Source of the DNA: Streptomyces sp. NBC_00102 | GTDB lineage: Bacteria; Actinomycetota; Actinomycetes; Streptomycetales; Streptomycetaceae | Assembly (NCBI RefSeq): GCF_026343115.1 | Contig: NZ_JAPEMC010000002.1 | Span: 124,001-188,000, forward strand | DNA length: 64,000 nucleotides | Direction: 5' to 3' | Position numbers and translations under genes: made by a program | In this document: positions 46,510-55,446 of the stretch, in pieces | Numbering within the stretch: the first letter of the stretch is position 1 | Layout: each line of letters opens with the position of its first letter | Notes under the pieces: model-generated | Seen by the model: only the letters and a program-made list of their open reading frames with translations | What the model was told of the DNA's origin: nothing | The model's database searches: none

Positions 46510-47103
46510 ATGCGCCTCCCCGTTCTCCGTACCGAAGAGATGAACGAGCACCAGCAGGAGCTCCACGCCCGCATCACCGCTCGTCGCGGCGGGGTGCGCG
46601 GTCCGTTCCGGGTCTGGCTGCAGAGCCCCGAACTCTGCGAACGCGTGGAGTCCCTCGGGGCGTTCGTCCGCTTCGACTCCGACCTGCCGAAGCATCTGCG
46701 GGAGCTGACCCTCCTGATGGCCGCCCGCAACTGGGACGCCCAGTACTCCTGGAACGCCCACGTCAAGGCGGCGATCGAGGCCGGCGTACCGGCCGCCGCG
46801 GTGGACGCGATCGCCGAGCGCCGTACCCCGGAGTTCGACGACGAGGCGGACACCGCCTTCTACACCTTCTGCCAGGAGGTGCTGGAGAAGCACTTCGTCT
46901 CCGACGAGACCTTCGCCGCCGCCCACGAGCACTTCGGCTCCCAGGGCCTGGTCGACGCCATCGGCTCACTCGGCAACTTCACGATGCTCGGCATGTGCCT
47001 GAACACCTTCCAGGTGGACCTCCAGGCCGACCGTGAACCGCCGTTCCCCGACATCCGCGGATTCGCGCGCGTCCCGGCCGGCGGGGACCGGTCGCAGCCG
47101 TGA
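46510..47103 (+). CDS. Carboxymuconolactone decarboxylase (AhpD-like) family protein
   Basis: 197 residues, ATG at 46510 with AGGGA 6 nt upstream. GPFRVWLQSPELCERVESLGAFVRF, LRELTLLMAARNWDAQYSWNAHVKAAIEAGV and GLVDAIGSLGNFTMLGMCLNTFQV fit the CMD family plan. The CxxC redox pair of AhpD is absent, so a decarboxylase/lactone-type or unknown role is likelier than peroxidase support. Its stop overlaps the earliest possible start of the ABC ATPase (GTGA at 47100), so it opens the transporter operon. Confidence 0.83.
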   Translation: MRLPVLRTEEMNEHQQELHARITARRGGVRGPFRVWLQSPELCERVESLGAFVRFDSDLPKHLRELTLLMAARNWDAQYSWNAHVKAAIEAGVPAAAVDAIAERRTPEFDDEADTAFYTFCQEVLEKHFVSDETFAAAHEHFGSQGLVDAIGSLGNFTMLGMCLNTFQVDLQADREPPFPDIRGFARVPAGGDRSQP

Positions 47104-47141
47104 CACCGCCCGCCGACCGACGTACCGAGGGGAGCACCGAC

Positions 47142-48689
47142 GTGACACCCAGTACCGCGCTCCACGGAAGCCCCACCACCGACACCGCCGTCGGAGCGCC
47201 CCGGGAGCCGGTGGTCCGGATACGGGACCTCCACAAGAGCTTCGGCGGGGCCGCCGCCCTCAAAGGGGTCTCCCTCGACATCAGGCCGGGCGAGATCCAC
47301 GCCCTGATGGGTATGAACGGGGCCGGCAAGTCCACCCTCGTACAGGTGCTGGCCGGGGTCCACCAGGCGGACGGCGGCACCGTGGAGATCGACGGGCAGG
47401 CGCAGCCCGGCCTGTCGACGCGCCAGGCGCGACGGCTCGGTATCTCGACCGTGCCCCAGCGCCGCGAACTGGTCATGGAACTGACCGTCGCCGAGAACAT
47501 CCTCCTCGGCGACCTGCCCGCGCCCCGCGCCCTGGTCGCCTGGAAGTCGGTCCGGGAGCAGGCCCGCAAGGCCCTCGCGGACCTGGGCATCAGCATCGAC
47601 GTGGAGCGGACCGCGGGCGGGCTGACCGTCGCGGAACAGACCATGGTCGAGGTCGCCCGCGAGGTCCGGCGCGGCGGCAAGGTCCTCATCCTCGACGAGC
47701 CGACCGCCTGTCTGGGTGCCGAGGCCGCCGACCGGATCAGGGCGCTGGTACGGACCCTGCGGGACGAGGGCATGGCCGTCGTCTACATCTCGCACTACAT
47801 CGACGAGGTGCTGTCCGTCGCCGACCACGTCACCGTCCTGCGGGACGGCGCGGTGGTGCACAGCGGACCGGCGGCCGAGACCGACGCCGCCGGGCTGGTC
47901 CGCTCCATGGTGGGCCGGGACGTCGTCTCGACCCGGCCCCAACGCCCCGCTCCCAAGGGGGAGATCGGTCTCTCGGTCCGCGGACTCAACGACGGGCGCA
48001 CCATCGAGGACTTCGCGGTCGACGTGCGCAAGGGCGAGATCGTGGCCGTCCTCGGCCCCGCCGGGGACGCGCAGTCACGCCTCTTCGACCTGCTCTCCGG
48101 CCGCCGGCGCCCCGACTCCGGCGCGATGACCGTGGACGGCAGGGCCGTCCCCTTCGGCCGGATACCCCGCTCGCTCGCCAGTGGTCTGCGCTGCGTCACC
48201 GGCGACCGCAGGGCCCTCGGGCTGATCCCGGAACTCTCCCTGGACGAGAACCTGATGCTGGCCAGCGACCGCCTGGAACGGCGACGCCTCCAGCGCTGGT
48301 CCGCGCTCACCCGCCGGGCCGCCCCGCGGCGGGAGAGCTACGGAGTCGTCTCGCTGACCCGCAACCCGGCCGTCGGCCGGCTCTCGGGAGGCAACCAGCA
48401 GAAGGTCCTGCTGGCGAAGTGGCTGGAGACGGCGCCCGTCGCCTGCTTCCTCGAAGACCCCACCAACGGTGTCGACATCGCGGCGATCGCGGACATCCAC
48501 ACCCTCGTCGACGACCTCGCCGCACGCGGCGTCGCCGTACTGCTCGCCTCCTCCTCCGCCGAGGAGGTCGTGCGGCTGGCCGACCGGGTGATCGTCGTCA
48601 GCGCGGGACGGGCGGTCGCCGAACACGACGTCAACACCATCACCCGCGACCAACTCGTCGCCCTCGCCCTCGGAGGACAGAGCAAGTGA
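47142..48689 (+). CDS. CUT2-type (RbsA-like) ABC transporter ATPase
   Basis: 515 residues from a GTG at 47142 (GAGGGGAG 7 nt upstream); an earlier in-frame GTG at 47100 overlaps the previous stop. Two ATPase halves: the first with GMNGAGKST, LTVAEQTMVEVAREVRRGGKVLILDEPTACLG; the second with the degenerate Walker A GPAGDAQSR, NPAVGRLSGGNQQKVLLAKWL and EDPTNGVDIAAIADIH. This double-cassette form is that of ribose/autoinducer-type importers. In this cluster the cargo is more likely the aromatic or cyclic growth substrate than a sugar. Confidence 0.9.
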   Translation: MTPSTALHGSPTTDTAVGAPREPVVRIRDLHKSFGGAAALKGVSLDIRPGEIHALMGMNGAGKSTLVQVLAGVHQADGGTVEIDGQAQPGLSTRQARRLGISTVPQRRELVMELTVAENILLGDLPAPRALVAWKSVREQARKALADLGISIDVERTAGGLTVAEQTMVEVAREVRRGGKVLILDEPTACLGAEAADRIRALVRTLRDEGMAVVYISHYIDEVLSVADHVTVLRDGAVVHSGPAAETDAAGLVRSMVGRDVVSTRPQRPAPKGEIGLSVRGLNDGRTIEDFAVDVRKGEIVAVLGPAGDAQSRLFDLLSGRRRPDSGAMTVDGRAVPFGRIPRSLASGLRCVTGDRRALGLIPELSLDENLMLASDRLERRRLQRWSALTRRAAPRRESYGVVSLTRNPAVGRLSGGNQQKVLLAKWLETAPVACFLEDPTNGVDIAAIADIHTLVDDLAARGVAVLLASSSAEEVVRLADRVIVVSAGRAVAEHDVNTITRDQLVALALGGQSK

Positions 48690-49699
48690 GCCTCGAAGCG
48701 CCCCCGGTACAGCCCCGAGCGAAAGAAAGCGCCCCGGACACCGCTTCCGGGTCACGTACCTCGCTGCGGTCCCTCCTCGGTGTCCCGCACGCGGGACTCG
48801 TCGCGGTACTGATCATCGTGGTGGTGTTCGCGAGCCTGGAGACGGACTCCTTCGCCAGCTCGACCAACCTCATCAACGTCCTCCGCCAGGTCAGCGTCTC
48901 CGCGGTGCTCGCCGCCGGTCTCACACTGCTGATGACGGCCGGAGGCATGGACTTCTCCATGGGCAGCAACGCGGCCGTCATCACCGCGGTGGCCGCCCAG
49001 ATGCTGGCCCACGGTGAGTCCACGACGGTGACGGTCGTCGTCTCCCTGGTGCTGGCGACCCTCATCGGTCTGGTCAACGGACTCGTGGTCACCTACACGA
49101 ACGTGGCTCCGTTCGTCGCCACACTGGCCACGGCCACCCTGCTGGACGGGGTCGCCCTGCTCGTCCTGGACGGTCTGAGCGTGTCCATCGGAACCCACCT
49201 CTCCTCGCTGGGCAACGGCAAAATCCTCGGCATCCCCTATCTGCTGATCGTGGCGATCGCGGTACTGGTGGTGGCCGGAGTGGTCATGAAGTTCACCGTC
49301 TTCGGCCGCGACGCGTTCGCCATCGGGGGCAACGAGCACGTCGCCCGCCTCAGCGGCATCGGCGTCAACCGGAACAAGCTCCTGCTCTACGGGCTGGCAG
49401 GCACCCTCGCCGGACTCGCCGGGCTGATGCTGCTGTCCCGGCTCGGCGCGAGCAGCCCCGGAACGGGCGGTCTCACCCTGCAACTCACCGCCGTGGCCGC
49501 CGTCGTCATCGGCGGAACCTCGCTCGCCGGCGGCAGCGGCACCGTCGTCGGCACGGCGCTCGGTGTCGTGCTGCTCGGAGTCGTCGCGAACGCCCTGAAC
49601 CTGCTTCAGGTCTCCAGCTACTTCCAGCAGATCTCGGTCGGTTCGGTCCTGCTCGTCGCGGCGATCGCCAACCAGCTCCACAAGAGGTCCCACAACTGA
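48686..49699 (+). CDS. CUT2-type (RbsC-like) ABC transporter permease
   Basis: 337 residues; the GTG overlaps the ATPase stop (GTGA). Eight or more hydrophobic segments and RbsC landmarks: VLAAGLTLLMTAGGMDFSMGSNAAVIT, NVAPFVATLATATLLDGVALLV, FGRDAFAIGGNEHVARLSGIGV, TAVAAVVIGGTSLAGGSGTVVGTALGVVLLGVVANALNLL. Works with the ATPase upstream and the lipoprotein downstream. Confidence 0.92.
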   Translation: MSLEAPPVQPRAKESAPDTASGSRTSLRSLLGVPHAGLVAVLIIVVVFASLETDSFASSTNLINVLRQVSVSAVLAAGLTLLMTAGGMDFSMGSNAAVITAVAAQMLAHGESTTVTVVVSLVLATLIGLVNGLVVTYTNVAPFVATLATATLLDGVALLVLDGLSVSIGTHLSSLGNGKILGIPYLLIVAIAVLVVAGVVMKFTVFGRDAFAIGGNEHVARLSGIGVNRNKLLLYGLAGTLAGLAGLMLLSRLGASSPGTGGLTLQLTAVAAVVIGGTSLAGGSGTVVGTALGVVLLGVVANALNLLQVSSYFQQISVGSVLLVAAIANQLHKRSHN

Positions 49700-49794
49700 A
49701 GTGCCCCGTCGGGCAGTCGGTCCCACCGGCACCGCGGCCCGACATCTGTGCAAGGCCGAAGACGTCCCACGCACGCCACGAAAGGCGATACACC

Positions 49795-50739
49795 ATGAGC
49801 CTGACCACCCACCCGCGAAGAGTACTGGCCACGGCCGTCGTGGGAGCCGCGCTGGCTCTCAGCGGTTGCAGCGGCCAGTCCGGTTCGGGCGGCGGCGACT
49901 CCGTCACCCTCGGCTTCGTCAACGGCGGTGACACGGAGTTCCACACCTGTCTCCAGAAGGCGGTGGAGAACACCGCCAAGACCGGCGACGCGAAGATCTA
50001 CACGGCCAACTCGCACCAGAACCCCGGCACCGAGCTGTCCAACATCGAGGACATGATCTCGCGCAACGTCGACGCGCTCATCGTGCAGACGGTGAACGTC
50101 GACGCGCTCAAGGGCGACATAGCCAAGGCGAAGAGCGCCAACATTCCGATCTTCCTCACCTCCGTCGTCACCGACGACCCCTCCGAGATCCTCGGCGCGG
50201 TCGTCGTGGACCTGGGCGCGGTCGGCGCACTGGACGCGGGCTGGGTCGAGAAGGACGCCGCGGGCAAGTCCGTGGAGGTCGGGGTGATCGCCGGTGCTCC
50301 GGGAGCCGCCTCCGACATGCTGGTCGCCGGATTCACCAAGGCTCTGCCGGCCACCGCGAAGGTCGTCGCGAACCAGCCGGGCATGTTCAACGCCGCCAAG
50401 GCCAAGGACGTCGCCGAGAACATGATCCAGGCGCACCCGGACCTCGGTTACGCCTTCGTCGCGAACGAGGAGATGGCGCTCGCCGCCCGTACGGCCTTCG
50501 CGGCGGCCGGCAAGGACGTCAAGATCGTCACCGTCAACGGCACCGACCGGGGGCTCGAAGGGGTCGAGAAGGGCGAACTCTCCGCAACCGTGGCGAACTC
50601 GGCCATGAGCACGGGTTCCCTTGCCGTGACAAATGCGATAGGACTGCTCGACAAAAAGAAGATCAGCAAGATCGACAAGACGCCGATCCTGCTGGTCACC
50701 AAGGACAACCTGGACAAGGCTCCGCAGTACTGCCCCTGA
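49795..50739 (+). CDS. Substrate-binding lipoprotein of the CUT2-type importer
   Basis: 314 residues. Signal with lipobox LALSGC, then a periplasmic-binding-protein type I fold: VTLGFVNGGDTEFHTCLQKAVENTAK, LSNIEDMISRNVDALIVQTVNVDAL, ANIPIFLTSVVTD, VIAGAPGAASDMLVAGFTKAL, AFVANEEMALAARTAF. It captures the substrate outside the cell. Related by position to the ATPase and permease just upstream. Confidence 0.9.
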   Translation: MSLTTHPRRVLATAVVGAALALSGCSGQSGSGGGDSVTLGFVNGGDTEFHTCLQKAVENTAKTGDAKIYTANSHQNPGTELSNIEDMISRNVDALIVQTVNVDALKGDIAKAKSANIPIFLTSVVTDDPSEILGAVVVDLGAVGALDAGWVEKDAAGKSVEVGVIAGAPGAASDMLVAGFTKALPATAKVVANQPGMFNAAKAKDVAENMIQAHPDLGYAFVANEEMALAARTAFAAAGKDVKIVTVNGTDRGLEGVEKGELSATVANSAMSTGSLAVTNAIGLLDKKKISKIDKTPILLVTKDNLDKAPQYCP

Positions 50740-50875
50740 GCCCCGGGCCCACCCCCATTCCGCGCAACCCAGCTGAGTGATCCCGTTCCGGAGCGCAGCG
50801 CGGAGGCTCCACCCGCACAACCCGCCCGACACGGCCCTGCCACCACTGGGGCCGTGAACGGCCGGAGGTACCACC

Positions 50876-51781
50876 ATGGACCGTCTGCTCCTCATGCGCA
50901 GCTTCGTCACCGTCGCCAACATCGGCAGCTTCAGCGGGGCGGCCAAAGCGCTGAGCTCCTCGGGATCGCTCATCTCACGCCACGTCGCGGAACTGGAACG
51001 CCAGATCGGGGTCCGCCTCGTCAACCGCACGGCCCGCTCCGTCAGCCTCACCCAGCCCGGGCTCCGCTACGCGGAGTTCGCGGCGCGCATCCTGGAGGAG
51101 ATCTCCGCCGAGGACTCCCACATCGCGCAGCTCCACGACCGGCCGGAGGGGTCGCTCAACATCATCTGTCCGAAGTGGATAGGCAGCCTCGATCTCGGTG
51201 ACGCCATATCCGCGTTCTCCGTGGCTCATCCGAAAATCGTCGTCCGATTCGAGCTGGGCGGCATATCGGATCGCACCTATGATTTTCTGGACGGCGGATT
51301 CGACATCGCCTTCCACACGCGCGACTTGCGGGATTCCAGTGTCCGGCTGAAGAAAATCGCCTCACTGCCCTTCGTGCTGTGCGCGTCGGAGAAGTACCTG
51401 GAGGAGCACGGGACGCTCCTCCACCCGAACGACATCGCCGTCCACGACTGCCTGGTCCACGTCAACGACCCCGTCTGGCGGGTCGGGCACGGCCACGCGA
51501 GCACCCTGCACAAGATCCGTAACGTGGCGTTCTCCTCCAACTCCTACATCGCGCTGCAGAAAGCCGCCGTGCACGGCCGGGGAATCGCCCTGCTCCCACA
51601 GCGGCCGGCCTACGACGACCTGGTCTCGGGCGCGCTCCGGGTACTGCTCCCCGAACTCGCGGTGCCCGACCGGCCGCTGTACGCCATCTACGGCCCCGGG
51701 CAGGAGACGCCGCGCAAGGTGACCGTCTTCCTCGAATTCCTCGCCAGGTGGTTCTCGGAGAACCCGATTCCCGCCATGTGA
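50876..51781 (+). CDS. LysR-type transcriptional regulator
   Basis: 301 residues, ATG at 50876. N-terminal wHTH MRSFVTVANIGSFSGAAKALSSSGSLISRHVAELERQIGVRLVNRTARSVSLTQPG, then the effector-binding domain (GSLNIICPKWIGSLDLGDAISAF, YDFLDGGFDIAFHTRDL, ALQKAAVHGRGIALLPQRPAY). It is the only regulator inside the catabolic cluster. A GCAA-N7-TTGC dyad, the usual 15-bp LysR-box plan, occurs before the dioxygenase operon, before the amidohydrolase, and in weaker form before the AhpD-like gene. A half-site GCGCAA lies at 50762 in front of lysR itself. Confidence 0.9.
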   Translation: MDRLLLMRSFVTVANIGSFSGAAKALSSSGSLISRHVAELERQIGVRLVNRTARSVSLTQPGLRYAEFAARILEEISAEDSHIAQLHDRPEGSLNIICPKWIGSLDLGDAISAFSVAHPKIVVRFELGGISDRTYDFLDGGFDIAFHTRDLRDSSVRLKKIASLPFVLCASEKYLEEHGTLLHPNDIAVHDCLVHVNDPVWRVGHGHASTLHKIRNVAFSSNSYIALQKAAVHGRGIALLPQRPAYDDLVSGALRVLLPELAVPDRPLYAIYGPGQETPRKVTVFLEFLARWFSENPIPAM

Positions 51782-51823
51782 GACATGCGGTTCATCGGCA
51801 CCGGCCGGACGACGCGACGATCC

Positions 51824-51842
51824 GCGCAAGAAATGATTGCAC
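51824..51842 (+). promoter_or_regulatory. LysR-type operator candidate, site 2 (GCGCAA-N7-TTGCAC)
   Basis: Centred about 64 bp before the transcription start predicted from the promoter at 51862-51890, the classical position of a LysR recognition site. Confidence 0.6.
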
Positions 51843-51861
51843 TCTACGAAATGCCGGGCCG

Positions 51862-51890
51862 TTGAGGCTGCGCGTCCCGATTTCTATGCT
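51862..51890 (+). promoter_or_regulatory. Promoter of the ring-cleavage operon
   Basis: TTGAGG (51862-51867), 17 bp, TATGCT (51885-51890). The start would be near 51897, just before a MITE-like element, giving a ~210-nt leader for the dioxygenase mRNA. Confidence 0.55.
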
Positions 51891-51911
51891 GACCGGGCCG
51901 GTGTCATGCGT

Positions 51912-52079
51912 CCAAGGGCTGTCCCGAAATTCCTGGCGGGTGCGCGACGTCAGCTACGGCATCTCGCCGCGTTGTCGGAACGTACCCATACATCCAGTAT
52001 GCGAACGCTCCTCCGCCTTGCGATGCACCGCATCTGACGCCGCGCACCGATCCACCACGAATTGCGGGACAGCCCTTGG
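51912..52079. mobile_element. 168-bp MITE-like element with 21-bp terminal inverted repeats
   Basis: The arm 51912-51932 (CCAAGGGCTGTCCCGAAATTC) and the arm 52059-52079 match as inverted repeats at 20 of 21 positions. The interior has no gene. No clear target-site duplication is seen. A shorter relative lies at 55354-55409. It sits in the leader of the dioxygenase gene. Confidence 0.7.
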
Positions 52080-52107
52080 CGCCCGCGGCCCGCGAAATGA
52101 GGAGTTC

Positions 52108-53034
52108 ATGGGAATCCAGAGAATCGAGTCGGTCACCTACAGCATCGACGACCTCGACGAATGTGTCCGCTTCTTCACGGATTTCGGACTGATCCCGGTG
52201 GAACGGACCACCACCCGCGCCACCTTCGAGACGCCGGCGGGCCAGACGCTCCACCTCGACACCCACCCCGACCCCTCGCTGCCACCGGCCCTGGAAGACG
52301 GCCCCACCCTGCGCGAGGTGGTCTGGGGCGTCGACACCGAGGCGGAACTGGCCGAGCTCGTCGCCCGGGTCGCCGTCGACCGCGAGGTCACCCTCACCGG
52401 CGACGGGGTGCACCGCACCCGGGACGAGACCGGCTTCGGCCTCGGCCTCACCCTCGCCCGCCCCAAGGCGCCCGGCACTCCCGGCGGACCCCGCGAGGCC
52501 AACGTCTCCGGCAGCGTGCGCCGCTGGAACACCCCGCTGGAGCCCGTCGGCCAGGTCCGCCCGCTGCGCATGTGCCACGTCGCCCTCAACATCCCGAAGG
52601 CCGGACAGGAAGAGGCCGTCGCCTTCTACCTCGACCGGCTCGGCTTCCGGGCGACCGACGTCGTCAAGCCGATGGGCACCTTCATGCAGTGCGAGGGCGA
52701 CGACGACCAGCACAACTTCCTGCTCTGCCACCGCCCCGACCGGGCCGGCGTCAACCACGTCTCCTACGAGGTCCCCGGCTTCGACGACGTGATCGAGGGC
52801 GGCAACCACATGATCGCCCAGGGATGGCAGGAAGCCCGCAGGCTCGGGCGGCACACCGTCGGCTCCAACGTCTTCCGCTTCGTACACGCGCCCTGCGGCG
52901 GCCGTGTCGAGTACGCGGCGGACATGGACCGCGTCGACGCCTCGTACGAGACCCGCGTCCACGAGACCACCCCGCCCCACCACATCTGGACCCTGCGCAC
53001 CTCCCGTGACGCCTCCGGGAACCCCGCCTCCTGA
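52108..53034 (+). CDS. Extradiol ring-cleavage dioxygenase (two VOC domains)
   Basis: 308 residues from the ATG at 52108, with GAGGAG close upstream. Two glyoxalase/VOC modules: IESVTYSIDDLDECVRFFTDFGL and MCHVALNIPKAGQEEAVAFYLDRLGF. The iron-binding 2-His-1-carboxylate set is visible as H157 (CHVAL), H217 (NHVSYE) and E268 (GRVEYAAD). It would cleave a catechol-type ring next to the hydroxyls. It heads the operon with dehydrogenase and FAH-type hydrolase, the usual next steps of a meta-cleavage pathway. Ring substrate unknown. Confidence 0.9.
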   Translation: MGIQRIESVTYSIDDLDECVRFFTDFGLIPVERTTTRATFETPAGQTLHLDTHPDPSLPPALEDGPTLREVVWGVDTEAELAELVARVAVDREVTLTGDGVHRTRDETGFGLGLTLARPKAPGTPGGPREANVSGSVRRWNTPLEPVGQVRPLRMCHVALNIPKAGQEEAVAFYLDRLGFRATDVVKPMGTFMQCEGDDDQHNFLLCHRPDRAGVNHVSYEVPGFDDVIEGGNHMIAQGWQEARRLGRHTVGSNVFRFVHAPCGGRVEYAADMDRVDASYETRVHETTPPHHIWTLRTSRDASGNPAS

Positions 53035-53110
53035 CCGGTCCGCGACTCCGTCATGTGAACCACCGCATCCCGACACCCCACCCGCCGAGCGTGAGAGGGC
53101 ACACGCACCC

Positions 53111-54559
53111 ATGACGACCCACGACGACTACCCCGCCATCCGCATGTACATAGCGGGCGAATGGTGCGAGGGCGGGGCCGGAGCGACCGTACCGGTCGTG
53201 AACCCGGCCACCGAAACGGTGATCGGCCACGTCCCGCTCGCCACCACCGCCGACCTCGACCGCGCCGCCGAAGCGGCGGAGGCCGGCTTCGCGCTCTGGC
53301 GCGACACACCGATAGCCGAGCGCACCGCGATCCTGCACAAGGCCGCCGAGCTGCTCGTCTCCCGCGCCGACCGGGTCGGCCGCGTCATGACCCGCGAACA
53401 GGGCAAGCCCCTGCGCGAGGCCGCCGGAGAGGCGAAGCGGGTCGCCGGAGCCCTGCGCTGGGACGCCGACGACGCCCGCCGCGCCTACGGCCGGATCATC
53501 CCCTCCGAGGACGGCACCCTGCTCTCCGTCCGCCGCCGGCCCATCGGCCCGGTCGCCGCCTTCACCCCGTGGAACTTCCCCGCCGGATCACCGATGCGAA
53601 AGATCGCCGCCGCGCTCTCGGCCGGCTGCTCCCTCGTCATCAAGGCATCCGAGGAGACCCCCGGGACCGCCGTCGAACTGGTCCGCTGCTTCGAGGACGC
53701 CGGGCTCCCCGCCGGTGTGCTCAACCTGGTCTTCGGCGAGCCCGCCGAGGTCTCCGCGCACCTCATCGCGCACCCCGCCACCCGGCTCGTCGCCTTCACC
53801 GGCTCGGTGCCGGTCGGCAAGCTGCTCGCCGCCGCGGCCGGGGCCGAGATGAAGCCCTCCCTCATGGAGTTGGGCGGACACGCCCCGGTCATCGTGTGCG
53901 CGGACGCCGACCCGGTCTCCGCCGCCCGCCGCGCCGCCGCCGCCAAGTTCGCCAACGCCGGCCAGGTCTGCACCTCGCCCAGCCGCTTCCTGGTCCACGA
54001 GAGCCTGATCGAGGAGTTCACCGAGGAGTTCGTCCGCGCCGCCGAGGCGGTCGTGGTCGGCGACGGGGCGGACGCGGGCGTCACCATGGGCCCGCTCGCC
54101 AACGAGCGACGGCTGCGGGCGATGGAGGAGCTCACCGCCGACGCCGTCGCCAAGGGTGCGAAGATCCGTACCGGCGGCGAGCGACTCGACCGCGCGGGCT
54201 ACTTCTTCGCCCCCACCGTTCTCACCGACGTCCCCGAGGACGCGGCGCTCATGTCCGAGGAGCCCTTCGGTCCGCTCGCGCCCATCGTCGCCTTCCGCGA
54301 ACTCGACGAGGCCCTTCGGATCGCCAACTCGCTGCCCTACGGGCTCGCCGCGTACGGCTTCACCCGCTCCGCCGCCACCGCCGAGCGCCTCACCCGAGAG
54401 TTCGAGGCCGGCATCCTCTCCATCAACCACTGCGGCGGATCGACCCACGAGGCACCGTCCGGCGGAGTCAAGGCCAGCGGCTACGGACGCGAGGGCGGCC
54501 CGGAGGGCCTGGACGCCTACCTGGTCACCAAGCGCGTCTCCCACCTGCTGACGGATTGA
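53111..54559 (+). CDS. NAD(P)-dependent aldehyde dehydrogenase
   Basis: 482 residues from the ATG at 53111. PVAAFTPWNFPAGSPMRKIAAALSAGC, VAFTGSVPVGKLL, general-base Glu in MELGGHAPVIV, nucleophile Cys in AGQVCTSPSRFLVH and EEPFGPLAPIVAF are the aldehyde-dehydrogenase superfamily motifs, closest in style to succinate/hydroxymuconic-semialdehyde dehydrogenases. It would oxidise the semialdehyde made by the upstream dioxygenase. 6 bp from the next gene, so co-transcribed. Confidence 0.93.
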   Translation: MTTHDDYPAIRMYIAGEWCEGGAGATVPVVNPATETVIGHVPLATTADLDRAAEAAEAGFALWRDTPIAERTAILHKAAELLVSRADRVGRVMTREQGKPLREAAGEAKRVAGALRWDADDARRAYGRIIPSEDGTLLSVRRRPIGPVAAFTPWNFPAGSPMRKIAAALSAGCSLVIKASEETPGTAVELVRCFEDAGLPAGVLNLVFGEPAEVSAHLIAHPATRLVAFTGSVPVGKLLAAAAGAEMKPSLMELGGHAPVIVCADADPVSAARRAAAAKFANAGQVCTSPSRFLVHESLIEEFTEEFVRAAEAVVVGDGADAGVTMGPLANERRLRAMEELTADAVAKGAKIRTGGERLDRAGYFFAPTVLTDVPEDAALMSEEPFGPLAPIVAFRELDEALRIANSLPYGLAAYGFTRSAATAERLTREFEAGILSINHCGGSTHEAPSGGVKASGYGREGGPEGLDAYLVTKRVSHLLTD

Positions 54560-54565
54560 GTCACC

Positions 54566-55354
54566 ATGCGATACACCCGAGTCCGGGTGGGCGGCCGGGC
54601 CGTCTGGGGGCGCGTGGAGGACGACTCCGTACGCCTGCTCTCAGACTCCCCGCTGGACGGCGACCCCACCGTCATCGGCACCATCCCGTTCGCCGAAGCC
54701 GACTGGCTGCCGCCCGTCGTCCCGCCCGTCTTCTACGCCGTCGGCATGAACTACCCGCGCCACATCGAGCACGCCCGGCTGCTCGGCGACAAGGCCGGAG
54801 TCGTGCCGGAGCGCCCCGAGGCCGGTTACCGCGCCAACAACGCGCTGACCGGCCACGGTACGGCGATCGTGAAACCCGCCGGGGTACGCGGCCGGTTCGA
54901 GGCCGAACCGGAACTGGTCGCGGTCATCGGCAGGACGCTGCGGCACGCCACGTACCAGCAGGCGCGGGACGCCGTCTTCGGCTGGACGATCGGCAACGAC
55001 GTCAGCGCCCGCGCCTGGCAGCACGAGGACCGCACGTTCTGGCGCGCCAAGAACAGCGACACCTTCAAGCCGATGGGCCCCTGGATCGAGACCGACGTCG
55101 ACGCGCTGGCGCAGACCACCACCCTGCGCGTCAACGGTGAGACCCGCGCGCTCTTCCCGACCGGCGACATGGTCTTCGACCCGTACGACTACATGGTCGA
55201 GATCACCAAGCACATCACCATGCACCCCGGTGACGTGCTGTGGATGGGTGCCGAGTCCACCAGCCAGATCGAGGCCGGCGACACCGTCGACGTCGAGATC
55301 AGTGGCATCGGCGTCCTGTCGAACACCGTCCTCGCCGAGCCCGGCCGCACCTGA
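54566..55354 (+). CDS. Fumarylacetoacetate-hydrolase-family protein
   Basis: 262 residues. FYAVGMNYPRHIEHARLLGDK, EPELVAVIGRTLRHATYQQARDAVFGWTIGNDVSAR, MGPWIETDVDAL, and ITMHPGDVLWMGAESTSQIEAGDTVDVEISGIGVLSNTV fit the FAH fold with its metal-binding acidic residues. Family members hydrolyse, hydrate or decarboxylate 2-hydroxy/oxo-dienoates in ring-degradation pathways. It is followed by a degenerate MITE-like copy. Confidence 0.9.
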   Translation: MRYTRVRVGGRAVWGRVEDDSVRLLSDSPLDGDPTVIGTIPFAEADWLPPVVPPVFYAVGMNYPRHIEHARLLGDKAGVVPERPEAGYRANNALTGHGTAIVKPAGVRGRFEAEPELVAVIGRTLRHATYQQARDAVFGWTIGNDVSARAWQHEDRTFWRAKNSDTFKPMGPWIETDVDALAQTTTLRVNGETRALFPTGDMVFDPYDYMVEITKHITMHPGDVLWMGAESTSQIEAGDTVDVEISGIGVLSNTVLAEPGRT

Positions 55355-55409
55355 GGAATGTCCCGCCCTTCATGGCGGGTGCGCGACGAATCGCGGGACA
55401 CCCCTTGAG
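55354..55409. mobile_element. Shortened copy of the 51912 MITE-like element
   Basis: It keeps the GTCCCG start, the 15-bp block GGCGGGTGCGCGACG (55374-55388, identical to 51935-51949) and a CGGGACAxCCCTTG end. The middle ~110 bp is missing. It begins at the stop codon of the FAH-family gene. Confidence 0.6.
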
Positions 55410-55446
55410 CGGTCCCGAAACCCTCCCCCCCGAAAGGCAGTACGCC

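Noticed and set aside
51748..52107. N-terminal extension of the dioxygenase through the MITE-like element
   Set aside because: The extension has no homology pattern. A ribosome-binding site lies directly before the ATG at 52108, and the extension would overlap the lysR gene end.
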